DNA from: Verrucomicrobiaceae bacterium
Lineage (GTDB): Bacteria > Verrucomicrobiota > Verrucomicrobiia > Verrucomicrobiales > Verrucomicrobiaceae
Length of the DNA stretch: 64,000 nt
Direction: 5' to 3'
Assembly: GCA_027487315.1 (NCBI GenBank)
Contig: JAIYDW010000131.1
Coordinates: 1 to 64,000 of the forward strand
The notes beneath the pieces were generated by a model, which was not told the DNA's origin, did not search any database, and worked only from the letters and a program-made list of their open reading frames with translations. How positions within the stretch are numbered: position 1 is the first letter of the stretch; each line of letters starts with the position of its first letter. A program made the position numbers and the translations under genes. Positions 34,535-41,582 of this stretch are shown piece by piece.

Positions 34535-35386
34535 TCAGCCTTCTTCGGCGTAGGCTTTGCCGAGGGGGGTGAGGGTGCCGTTGTTGTCGAAGAGGGAGGA
34601 GGTGCCTAGGGCGGCGTTTTTGGGGGTGGTGCAGAACCAGGAGTAGCGATGCACGTGGCTGGCGCGCTCGAGTTTCGGGAGGGTGTCTTGGATGAAGCGG
34701 AGGACGTCTTTTTCGGTGTTTTTGTTTTTGCCGGTCTTGAGGGCGGTCCAGTCGGCGGGGCAGAATTCGGTGAGCCAGATGGGGCGGTCGTAGAGTTTGG
34801 CGATGCGGTCGAGGACGGAGAGGAGCTGAGTGCCGTTGGCGCCGCCGTACCAATGAACGGTGACGAAGTCGATGCGGTATTTCAGTTTGGCGGCCTGCTT
34901 CATGAAGCTGAGCATCCACTCGCCATCCGGTTGCGCGCCTGAGGGGCTGCCGAGGGGGAGGTTGAGGGCTTCGAGTTTGGGCCAGAGTGCGAGTGCTTGC
35001 TCGACGGTCATGTTGGCTTGCTCTTTTCGGTCGGGTTCGTTGAAGCCGAGGAGGGCGGAGGGTTTGGGATTGGTCTGGGCCTGGACTTCCTCGAGGGCTT
35101 TGGCAGCGGGATGGTTGGGGGCGTCGCGATGGATCATGGGCACCCAGTCGATGCCTTCGGGCACGGTGGCGGGGCGTTTGGCGGTCCAGCCGTAAACCCA
35201 TTTGGCTTTGAGCTCGGTGACCATGCGGTCCCACTGCGGTGTCAAGGGGCCGATGGCGTAGCCTTTTTTCTGCCCGGCTTTGGGTGCGGTGAAGGTAGGT
35301 TGCTGGGCGAAGGCGGCGGGGGTGGCGGCGGCGGCGAAGGCGAGCGTGGACTGGAGGAAGTGGCGGCGGGTGGGTGGGGTGTGCAT
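34535..35386 (-). CDS. Exported GH128-like glycoside hydrolase (Asl1-type)
   Basis: 283 residues from ATG 35386, chosen because it opens a Tat signal (RRHFLQSTLAFAAAATPAAFAQQ). Further upstream the frame is low-complexity and not protein-like. The TIM barrel of the Glyco_hydro_cc family is seen in YGWT, WVPMIHR, LLGFNEPD with a catalytic Glu, HWYGG and LTEFCPADW with the second Glu. Known GH128 enzymes cut beta-1,3-glucan. It is 47 bp downstream of the propeller-like protein on the same strand. Confidence 0.85.
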   Translation of the reverse strand: MHTPPTRRHFLQSTLAFAAAATPAAFAQQPTFTAPKAGQKKGYAIGPLTPQWDRMVTELKAKWVYGWTAKRPATVPEGIDWVPMIHRDAPNHPAAKALEEVQAQTNPKPSALLGFNEPDRKEQANMTVEQALALWPKLEALNLPLGSPSGAQPDGEWMLSFMKQAAKLKYRIDFVTVHWYGGANGTQLLSVLDRIAKLYDRPIWLTEFCPADWTALKTGKNKNTEKDVLRFIQDTLPKLERASHVHRYSWFCTTPKNAALGTSSLFDNNGTLTPLGKAYAEEG

Positions 35387-35433
35387 GACGTGCTGCGTGG
35401 AGGAGAGGAATGGGTCAAGTCTGGGATGAGACT

Positions 35434-36951
35434 TCATTCTGTCCGAAATTGGAAGGCGAAAAGATCGGCTTCTTGCAGGACGAAGCGGAGGTGGATGGGT
35501 TTGCCTGTGAGGTGATTGAGGGTCGGGTTGGATTTCCAGGTGACGATGCGATCGATGCTGTCGCCGACGATGGGTGGGCAATCGGTGAGGGTGAAACCTT
35601 CGATGGGGGAACCGGTGGCGTCTTGGATTTCGACGGTGATTGATCCTGCGGCGGAGGTGCTGAGGTTAAGGTGGAGTTGGGCGCCGGTGAAGGTCATGGG
35701 TGGGGTGATGAAGTGGCCTTTTTTGGAGGTGGCGTGGGCGGAGGCAAAGCCGTCGGTGCGGAGGGTGAGGCGGTGACCGCTGCGGGCGTGGTAGAGGGAG
35801 ATCTCGTTGGGGGCGGTGGGAATGAGGTTGAGGGCGAGGTAGTTGGCGCGGCTTTGCCAGCGGTCGGCGTCGAGGCCGGGGCGGATGAAGGCATCTGTGA
35901 AGGGGCGGTCGTAGGTGTTGGAACCTGCGTGGGTGGTCATGAGCAGGATGTCGGTGGAGCCGAGCATGGAGTTGGTTTTTTCGGCGCCGAGGTGTCCGGC
36001 CATGTAGCGGGTGGGGGTGGCGATGTAGAGGTGGGGGGCGCGGAAGTAGGGGGCGGTTTGGCTGGTGTAGAGGTGTTCGCCGGGGAGGTTGGGATTCATG
36101 GCGACGGGGGGGCTCCAGGTGCGGTAGTCGGGGGAGGTGGTGCGGCTGATGGAGCGGAGTGTGCCTTTGGCGCCGGCTTCGGCGTGGGTTTGAGATGGGG
36201 CTTCGGGTTTAGCGGCGGGGTTGGGGCACCAGGTGCGGAAGTAGCAGACGTATTGGCCTTCGGCTTCCGACCAGAAGGAGACGTTTTGGGAGTCGAAGGC
36301 GTGGGACCATGAAGTGTCGTAGGGGATGACGTCCTCTTTGTCGCGGCGCTGCCAGTGGATGCCGTCGGCGGAGATGAAGGCGGCGAGGCCGGTGGCTTTG
36401 ACTTTGCGGTCGTAGCCGGGATGGCCGGCGAGGGCTTTGAAGCGTTCTTTGGGGTCGACGTTGGGGTTTGTGTCGAGGAAGGGGGAGAAGTTGGTGCTGT
36501 AGGGCGGTTGATGGGCGAGGATGACGTTGTTTTCGCGGGTGCCGTTGACTTCGAAGAGGCCGAGTTTGGGGAAGGTCCACTCGTGGCCGTCGCGGCTTTC
36601 GGCGTAGCAGGTGATTTCGCCGGGATGACCGCTGTAGCCTTTGCCTTTGTAGGTGGGATCAACGCCGCGGTAGTAGGCGCGGTAGAGGGGGCAGTCTTTG
36701 ATGACGGTGGCGTAGTGGCCGATGAGGGGGGACTTGGGTAGGGGCTGCTGGACGGGGGTGTGGAGGCGGTGCTCGATGGCGCTGGAGGAGGCGATGAGGC
36801 GGGGGTCGAGGAGGAGCTGCAGTTGGCTGCCGATGTTGAGGACGGTTTTCGGAGCGGGGGCGGGTTCTTTGGCGTGGGTGGGGCAGGCGAAGAGTGCGAG
36901 TGCGAGGAGCAGGCGCGAGAGGCTGAAGGGGGCGATTGGGTGATGGGGCAT
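35434..36951 (-). CDS. Exported beta-propeller glycosidase-like protein, function unknown
   Basis: 505 residues with signal peptide ending at CPTHAKE. Sequence such as YRAYYRGVD, GEITCYAESRDGHEWTFPKLGLFE, GLAAFISADGIHWQR and YVCYFRTW has the strand pattern of five-bladed propellers related to GH32/GH43 enzymes; conserved acidic residues are present, but I cannot assign a family or substrate. The C-terminal ~120 residues are a beta-sandwich (TGAQLHLNLSTSAAGSITVEI). Forms an apparent unit with the GH128-like gene downstream. Confidence 0.75.
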   Translation of the reverse strand: MPHHPIAPFSLSRLLLALALFACPTHAKEPAPAPKTVLNIGSQLQLLLDPRLIASSSAIEHRLHTPVQQPLPKSPLIGHYATVIKDCPLYRAYYRGVDPTYKGKGYSGHPGEITCYAESRDGHEWTFPKLGLFEVNGTRENNVILAHQPPYSTNFSPFLDTNPNVDPKERFKALAGHPGYDRKVKATGLAAFISADGIHWQRRDKEDVIPYDTSWSHAFDSQNVSFWSEAEGQYVCYFRTWCPNPAAKPEAPSQTHAEAGAKGTLRSISRTTSPDYRTWSPPVAMNPNLPGEHLYTSQTAPYFRAPHLYIATPTRYMAGHLGAEKTNSMLGSTDILLMTTHAGSNTYDRPFTDAFIRPGLDADRWQSRANYLALNLIPTAPNEISLYHARSGHRLTLRTDGFASAHATSKKGHFITPPMTFTGAQLHLNLSTSAAGSITVEIQDATGSPIEGFTLTDCPPIVGDSIDRIVTWKSNPTLNHLTGKPIHLRFVLQEADLFAFQFRTE

Positions 36952-36990
36952 CGGCGTGGGGTTGAAGGGTTCAACGCGGATGCCGTGAGA

Positions 36991-37794
36991 TCAACTCCAG
37001 GAACGCAGGTTGAGGGATGCGGGGTTGACGGTGACGTCCATGAAGTTCAATTGGAAGGGTCCGAAGAGGGTGGCGAGGGCGACATCGGCGGCGTCGCGGC
37101 CGTAGGCGACGACGATGCGGTTGCCTTGGGTGACGGACTGCATGGAGTCGAAGGCGTACCAGCGATTGCCGATGTAGGCTTCGAACCAGGCGTGCAGGTC
37201 CATGGGCTGGAGTTCGTGGAGGAAGCCGACGACCATGCGGGCGGGGACATCGAGCGCGCGGCAGAGGGCGATGCCGAGGTGGGCGTAGTCGCGGCAGACG
37301 CCCTGGAGATCTCTGGCGGTGTCGACGGCGGAGGTGGAGGTGTCACTGGAGCCGGGGGTGTAGGCGATGGAGCGGTGGATCCAGTCGTGGATTTTGGCGA
37401 TGTCGTTGTAGGTGAACGAGGGCTGTCCGATGATGGAGTTGGCCAAGGAGGCGAGGACGTCGGATTGGCAATAGCGGCTGGGGAGAAGGTAGTGCAGGAG
37501 GTCGGTCGGGAGGTCCTGGATGGGCATGATGGGGGCGTGGAGATCCATTTCGACCTGGTCCTGGACCTCGACGCGGAATTGGACATCGATTTGGAAATCG
37601 CCCGGGGGCATGACGATGCGCTGGCAGGAGTTGCCGTAGACGTCGGTGAATTCGATAACGGGGACTTGAGGATGGATGTGGAATTGTTCCCGCATGACCC
37701 ACTGGGCCCAGCCGCTGCGCGGGCGGAGCATGAAGATGGCGGGGACCTCCTGGAAGTTGTGGTATTCGATCCGGCAGGAGGCGTCTAGAATCAT
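36991..37794 (-). CDS. Transglutaminase-like cysteine protease-fold protein
   Basis: 267 residues, cytoplasmic in appearance. The N-terminal ~90 residues are the beta domain often found before this fold; the Cys-His-Asp triad is in GVCRDYAHLGIALCRAL, DLHAWFEAY and WYAFD. Such proteins may act as peptidases or amidases; many bacterial ones lack a known substrate. ATG 37794. It lies 39 bp upstream of the propeller-like gene on the same strand. Confidence 0.88.
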   Translation of the reverse strand: MILDASCRIEYHNFQEVPAIFMLRPRSGWAQWVMREQFHIHPQVPVIEFTDVYGNSCQRIVMPPGDFQIDVQFRVEVQDQVEMDLHAPIMPIQDLPTDLLHYLLPSRYCQSDVLASLANSIIGQPSFTYNDIAKIHDWIHRSIAYTPGSSDTSTSAVDTARDLQGVCRDYAHLGIALCRALDVPARMVVGFLHELQPMDLHAWFEAYIGNRWYAFDSMQSVTQGNRIVVAYGRDAADVALATLFGPFQLNFMDVTVNPASLNLRSWS

Positions 37795-37892
37795 GGCTTA
37801 CTTGGGAAGAGAGGGCATGAGACAGGAGGCATGGGGTCCACATCGTCGTCGGGAGTCAATGAGCAAGGGGAATCGCTCGGGCGAGTCGGGGA

Positions 37893-38234
37893 TTAGAACG
37901 GGATTTCTTCGTCGAAGCTGTCTTCGAAGCCGGCGGTGAAGTCGTGGTCCGGGCGGATGACGCCGAGGAAGCAGAGGTCTTCGCGGGAGAGACGATAGGT
38001 TTCGTGGGTCTCGAGGTGATTGGCGAAGAAGTGGAGTTCGGTGACTTTGTTTTTGTGGAAGTCGATGAGGCGGGAGGTTTCGTCTTCGAGTTCGAAGCGT
38101 TCTTCGGTGGATTTGCGGCGGTCGGCGAGTTCCTGGGTGAGTTGCTCGATGCTGGACTGGTGCTGGAGGGCGTGCTGGAGGCAGAGCTCGCGCAACTCAG
38201 CGGCGGTGACGGAAGCTTGGAGTCCTTGGATCAT
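37893..38234 (-). CDS. Conserved-looking small hypothetical protein with coiled coil
   Basis: 113 residues. The first ~75 are strongly helical with charged heptads (SIEQLTQELADRRKSTEERFELE) and suggest a coiled coil; the C-terminus is acidic (DSFDEEIPF). No signal peptide, no enzyme motif. ATG start. It is followed by a 98-bp gap to the transglutaminase-like gene. No function assigned. Confidence 0.6.
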   Translation of the reverse strand: MIQGLQASVTAAELRELCLQHALQHQSSIEQLTQELADRRKSTEERFELEDETSRLIDFHKNKVTELHFFANHLETHETYRLSREDLCFLGVIRPDHDFTAGFEDSFDEEIPF

Positions 38235-38512
38235 GGCGTGGGGTGACGCGGGAGTTTAAGGGGTGGGGGTGGGTTTTCAAATGGATAAGCGGGGGGGAGG
38301 ACGGGCGGCGGGGCCGCCGGAGATGGGAGATGGAAGATAGCAGATCGGGGAGGACGGGGAACGTTGAACTGAGGTACACCGCGGAGGTTGGATGGCCGCA
38401 GAGGAGGGGGATTACGGAGATCTTGGGAGTTGGGGTCTATTAACGGTAGAAAAAAGGGACCACGAATGGCACGAAGGACACGAAGGGGTGGGGGAGAGGG
38501 GGAGTGTGATGG
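38235..38512. other. Intergenic region with GC hairpin and CACGAA repeats
   Basis: 278 bp without a supported gene. It contains a GGCGG-CGGG-GCCGCC type hairpin near 38305-38320 and purine-rich GATGGGAGATGGAAGAT words around 38321-38345. Three in-phase 9-bp copies of CACGAANGR lie at 38461-38487. The HUMPS-family gene ends just downstream, so this is the gap between two minus-strand genes. Confidence 0.4.
38461..38487. repeat. CACGAA 9-bp tandem repeat, three units
   Basis: CACGAATGG, CACGAAGGA and CACGAAGGG follow one another in phase. Arrays of this ACCACGAATGGCACGAA kind are common between genes in Verrucomicrobiota as I know them. Here it lies 26 bp beyond the stop codon of the HUMPS-family gene. 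Confidence 0.65.
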
Positions 38513-39208
38513 TTAGCGGGTGACTTGTTGGGCGTGGATGGCGGTGCAGATGAGGCGGAGGGAGGCTTCGAGGTTGCCGTCGGCGGTTTTGAAGGCGTCG
38601 GCGTCGATGGTGAGGGGGGCGCCGAGGACGACGAGGGGGGCGCCGTATTGGGGGCACTGGATGGCTTGTTCGAGGGTGAGGCCGCCGACGGCTTGGACGG
38701 GGATTTTGACGGCGCGGACGACTTGGCGGAGCTGGTCGAGGGGGCTGGGCATGCGGTGGCCGGCGGCGGCGAGGCCACGGCGTTCGTCGTAGCCGATGTG
38801 GTGGATGATGTAGTCGCAGCCGAGGTCTTCGAGCCATTTGGCGCCGGCGACCATGTCCTCACAGACCATGTTGTCTCCCATGACCTGGCAGCCGAAGTCG
38901 GCGCCGGCTTTGACGACGCATTTGATGGTTTCGGCGTGGGCGCGGGCCATGACGACGACGTGGGTGGCGCCGGCTTTGGCCATCATTTCGGCTTCGAGGT
39001 AGCCGCCGTCCATGGTCTTCAAGTCGGCGACGATGGGGGTGGTGGGGAAGGCGTGGCGGAGGGCGCGGACGCCGTGGAGGCCTTCGGCGAGGATGAGGGG
39101 GGTGCCAGCCTCCAGCCAGTCGACGCCGGCGCGGAGGGCGAGGGCGGCGGTCTCGAGGGCTTCGTCGATGTTGGTGAGGTCGAGGGAGATTTGGACGATG
39201 GGTTTCAT
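38513..39208 (-). CDS. HUMPS-family protein (3-hexulose-6-phosphate synthase / 3-keto-L-gulonate-6-phosphate decarboxylase type)
   Basis: 231 residues from ATG 39208; an upstream ATG adds unlikely residues. OMP decarboxylase-like barrel with VQISLDLTNIDEAL, ADLKTMDGGYLEAEM (the catalytic Asp-x-Lys-x-x-Asp of the family), GATHVVVMA and PVQAVGGLT. Members condense formaldehyde with ribulose-5-phosphate or decarboxylate 3-keto-L-gulonate-6-phosphate; no phosphohexuloisomerase or ascorbate genes lie nearby, so the choice stays open. Divergent from a PAS-AraC regulator, which may control it. Confidence 0.85.
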   Translation of the reverse strand: MKPIVQISLDLTNIDEALETAALALRAGVDWLEAGTPLILAEGLHGVRALRHAFPTTPIVADLKTMDGGYLEAEMMAKAGATHVVVMARAHAETIKCVVKAGADFGCQVMGDNMVCEDMVAGAKWLEDLGCDYIIHHIGYDERRGLAAAGHRMPSPLDQLRQVVRAVKIPVQAVGGLTLEQAIQCPQYGAPLVVLGAPLTIDADAFKTADGNLEASLRLICTAIHAQQVTR

Positions 39209-39287
39209 GGGTGGTTGAAGGGTTGAGGGGCGAAATGCTTGAATGCTTGCAGAGTAGGTGGAGCGGGGCAAGGTCGGGGCGTCAAAG

Positions 39288-40094
39288 ATGATGCGAAATG
39301 CGACAGTGCTAAAGCCGAGGGAGCGTCCGCTGCGGAGCGCGGCGGAGATGCGGCGGTGGAAGAAGGTGCGAGAGCAGTGGGTGGGGGAGCTGGAGCCGAC
39401 GGGGCTGTTTCACCGGCTGTTTGATCATGTGCCGGGGGTGTACTTCTTTGCGAAGAACCGGGAGGGGCATCTGATGTTTGCGAGTGCCGGGCTTTTGCAG
39501 CGCTATCAGATGGCGGATGAGTTTGAGATTCTGGGGCGGACGGATTTTGATTTGAATCCGGACATCATGGCGCAGGCCTATGTGGATGACGACAGGTCGC
39601 TTCTGGCGGGGGAGGTGGCGAAGGTGGAGCGGATCGAGCTGTGGTGGGATCGGCAGGGGATGCCGGACTGGTTTGTGGTGACGAAGCTGCCGGTGGTGGA
39701 CAAGCGGGGTCGGGTGGCGGGGGTGATGGGGATGCTGCGGCGGCCGGATGCGGCGGAGCGGGCGCTGCCGGTGTTTCAGACGGTGGCGCGGGCGGTGGAG
39801 ATCATTCGCCGGGAGTATGCGAAGCCGCTGCTGATTGGGGATCTGGCAGCGGCTTGTGGGGAGTCGGTCAGGCAGTTGCAGCGGCGGTTTCGGGATGCGT
39901 TTGGGAGTACGCCGCAGGAGTTTTTGATCAAGACGCGGATTCTGGAGGCGGCGCGTCTGCTGGAGGAGACGACGCTGTCGGTGGCGGAGATCAGTGCGCG
40001 CTGCGGGTTTGTGGATGCGAGCCGTTTCACGCAGCACTTCCGGCGGCGGACGGGGGTGACGCCGAAGGGGTATCGGGGGAGGGTGGATCAGTAA
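39288..40094 (+). CDS. AraC-family regulator with N-terminal PAS domain
   Basis: 268 residues from ATG 39288; GTG at 39258 is an alternative. Residues ~45-145 form a PAS sensor (VPGVYFFAKNREGHLMFASAG, DWFVVTKLPVVDKRGRVAGVMG). Residues ~165-265 contain both AraC helix-turn-helix units (LIGDLAAACGESVRQLQRRFRDAFG and LSVAEISARCGFVDASRFTQHFRR). Divergent from the HUMPS-family gene with a short gap, a usual layout for local control. The stop codon lies inside a 7-bp tandem array. Confidence 0.88.
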   Translation: MMRNATVLKPRERPLRSAAEMRRWKKVREQWVGELEPTGLFHRLFDHVPGVYFFAKNREGHLMFASAGLLQRYQMADEFEILGRTDFDLNPDIMAQAYVDDDRSLLAGEVAKVERIELWWDRQGMPDWFVVTKLPVVDKRGRVAGVMGMLRRPDAAERALPVFQTVARAVEIIRREYAKPLLIGDLAAACGESVRQLQRRFRDAFGSTPQEFLIKTRILEAARLLEETTLSVAEISARCGFVDASRFTQHFRRRTGVTPKGYRGRVDQ

Positions 40095-40178
40095 TCAGTA
40101 ATCAGTAATCAGTGGGCAGTAAGTGGTAAGTGGGGAGTGGGGAGTGGGGAGTGGGGAGTGGGGAGTGGGGGGATGTGC
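40089..40178. repeat. In-phase 7-bp tandem array that starts in a stop codon
   Basis: Twelve 7-bp units follow without a phase break: CAGTAAT three times, CAGTGGG, CAGTAAG, TGGTAAG, then TGGGGAG six times, and a degenerate tail. The unit changes gradually along the array. The first unit provides the Gln codon and the TAA stop of the AraC-type regulator gene. Slippage could change the array length. Confidence 0.85.
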
Positions 40179-40183
40179 TGGGG

Positions 40184-40567
40184 TTAGTAGGGTCTGACTG
40201 GGATGACGGGGATGCCGCCGCTGACGGTGCAGATGGTGTAGACGGTTTGGCCGTTGATGTAGTAGGGGTAGTAGTAGCTGCCGCCGCAGTAGTAGAAGTT
40301 CACGCCGCGATAGGGGCGGACGACGTAGCCGCCGGGGAGGCCGTACATGTAGCGGTGGGGGTTGCGGGGATCGAAGGGGCCGCGGGGGTCGAAGGGGCCG
40401 CGAGGATCCAGGGGGCCGCGGGGGTCGAGGGCGCCACGGGGATCAAACACGCCGCGCGGGTTGCCGGGGCGATGGCGCGGGGCGGCTTCGGCTTGAGGGG
40501 TGAGGAGGGTGAGGGTGACGGCGGCTGCGATGAGCCGTGCGGTGGAACGAAGAATCGATGAGTTCAT
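40184..40567 (-). CDS. Exported small protein with DPRG pentapeptide repeats
   Basis: 127 residues from ATG 40567. The start MNSSILRSTARLIAAAVTLTLL is a signal peptide ending near QAEAAP. The middle has five in-phase five-residue repeats of the form [FL]DPRG[PA], and the C-terminus is Tyr-rich (FYYCGGSYYYPYYINGQTVY), which resembles small periplasmic or outer-surface proteins of unknown function. Located 26 bp downstream of the DUF2092 gene on the same strand. Confidence 0.7.
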   Translation of the reverse strand: MNSSILRSTARLIAAAVTLTLLTPQAEAAPRHRPGNPRGVFDPRGALDPRGPLDPRGPFDPRGPFDPRNPHRYMYGLPGGYVVRPYRGVNFYYCGGSYYYPYYINGQTVYTICTVSGGIPVIPVRPY

Positions 40568-40593
40568 GAGTGTGGGAGGATGGGGTGGGTGTT

Positions 40594-41337
40594 TCAGCGG
40601 CTTTTGAGCATTTTGACCTTGGTGGAGTCGGCGGCGGGGCGCTTGGTGAAGAGGGTTTCGTCGACCTTGGGGTTGAGTTCCCATTTGGAGAGGCGGATGT
40701 CCCAGGTGGGCTGGCCTTTGAGGTCGGTGAAGGTGAGGGTGTAGCGGCGTGGGAGGCCATCTTTTTTGCTGACCCAGAGGTCTCCGGTCATGCCGTTTTG
40801 TTTGAAGTGCAGGTGATCACAGCGGGTGAAGCCGACCCATTCGGTGCCGATGACGGAGGCGGAGGTGACATCGCGGAAGAGTTGGCTGGAGACGTCGGCG
40901 GCGAGGAGTTCGGCGACGGGGGGGCGGAAGCCGAATTGGGCGTCGATCTGGTCAGCGAATTGCTCGATGGTGGCGGCTTTGAGGGGTTCGAGGGCGTGAT
41001 GCTTGAGGGTGGGGTGCATGACGCAGACGATTTTGCCGTCGAAGGCGAGTTCGCGTGTTTCGTCGCCGGCGTTTTGGAGGACGTAGAAGTGATTGGGGCG
41101 TTTGAGGGTGATGGCGAGCGGGCCTTTTTCCAATTTGGATCCGACGCCGAGGGCGGGGTCGATGGTGTGTTTGGCGGTGAGGCGGAGGGTCTGGGCGGCC
41201 TGGAGTTTGGTGGCGACGGATTGGGCGAGGGCTTTGGCTGCGGGCTCAATTTCGGCTTGGACAGGGGACTGCAGCAGGAGGCCGGAGAGGGCGGCGGCGG
41301 CGAGGAGGTATCGAGGGGTGGAGGGCAGGGTTTTCAT
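40594..41337 (-). CDS. Exported DUF2092 (LolA-like fold) protein
   Basis: 247 residues with signal peptide ending at QSPVQAE. The body matches DUF2092 proteins, which share the LolA/LolB-type half-barrel: LKRPNHFYVLQN, ELAFDGKIVCVMHP, EWVGFTRCDHLHFKQ, DLWVSKKDGLPRRYTLTF. Perhaps binds a lipid in the periplasm; no partner gene is evident other than the small DPRG-repeat protein. A ~170-bp inverted-repeat element ends 75 bp upstream. Confidence 0.8.
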   Translation of the reverse strand: MKTLPSTPRYLLAAAALSGLLLQSPVQAEIEPAAKALAQSVATKLQAAQTLRLTAKHTIDPALGVGSKLEKGPLAITLKRPNHFYVLQNAGDETRELAFDGKIVCVMHPTLKHHALEPLKAATIEQFADQIDAQFGFRPPVAELLAADVSSQLFRDVTSASVIGTEWVGFTRCDHLHFKQNGMTGDLWVSKKDGLPRRYTLTFTDLKGQPTWDIRLSKWELNPKVDETLFTKRPAADSTKVKMLKSR

Positions 41338-41412
41338 GGGAGGGGTGAGTTTGGTTTCGTCTAAGGCTTTTAGCCCAATACTGAAGAAAAAGTCAATGGG
41401 AAGTCCTTACTT

Positions 41413-41582
41413 TAGACCGATTCTCGAAGTGCTTGTCACCTTGCCCGGCGGCGGAGCAGCTTCTTTGGCGGCGTCAGCCGCTGGCCCGTTATCTCTTTGA
41501 TAGCGGGCTGCGCGACTTCCTTGCCACTGAGTCCGCTGCGGTCGCCGGATCCAAATGACCATTCCTTTCGAGAAACGGTCTA
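41413..41582. mobile_element. MITE-like element, copy 1 (terminal inverted repeats, internal hairpin)
   Basis: About 170 bp bounded by imperfect inverted repeats TAGACCGATTCTCGAA and TTCGAGAAACGGTCTA. A central stem CCCGTTATC/GATAGCGGG is present. A second copy lies at 45724-45892 in the same orientation. The right end contains the TAG stop codon of the sulfatase gene at 41580-41582. No transposase is inside, so if mobile it must be moved in trans. Confidence 0.7.

Noticed and set aside
36760-37788. A 342-codon open frame on the plus strand rich in Gly, Val, Glu and Asp
   Set aside because: Shadow of the transglutaminase-like and propeller-like genes, caused by the strong G bias of the + strand.
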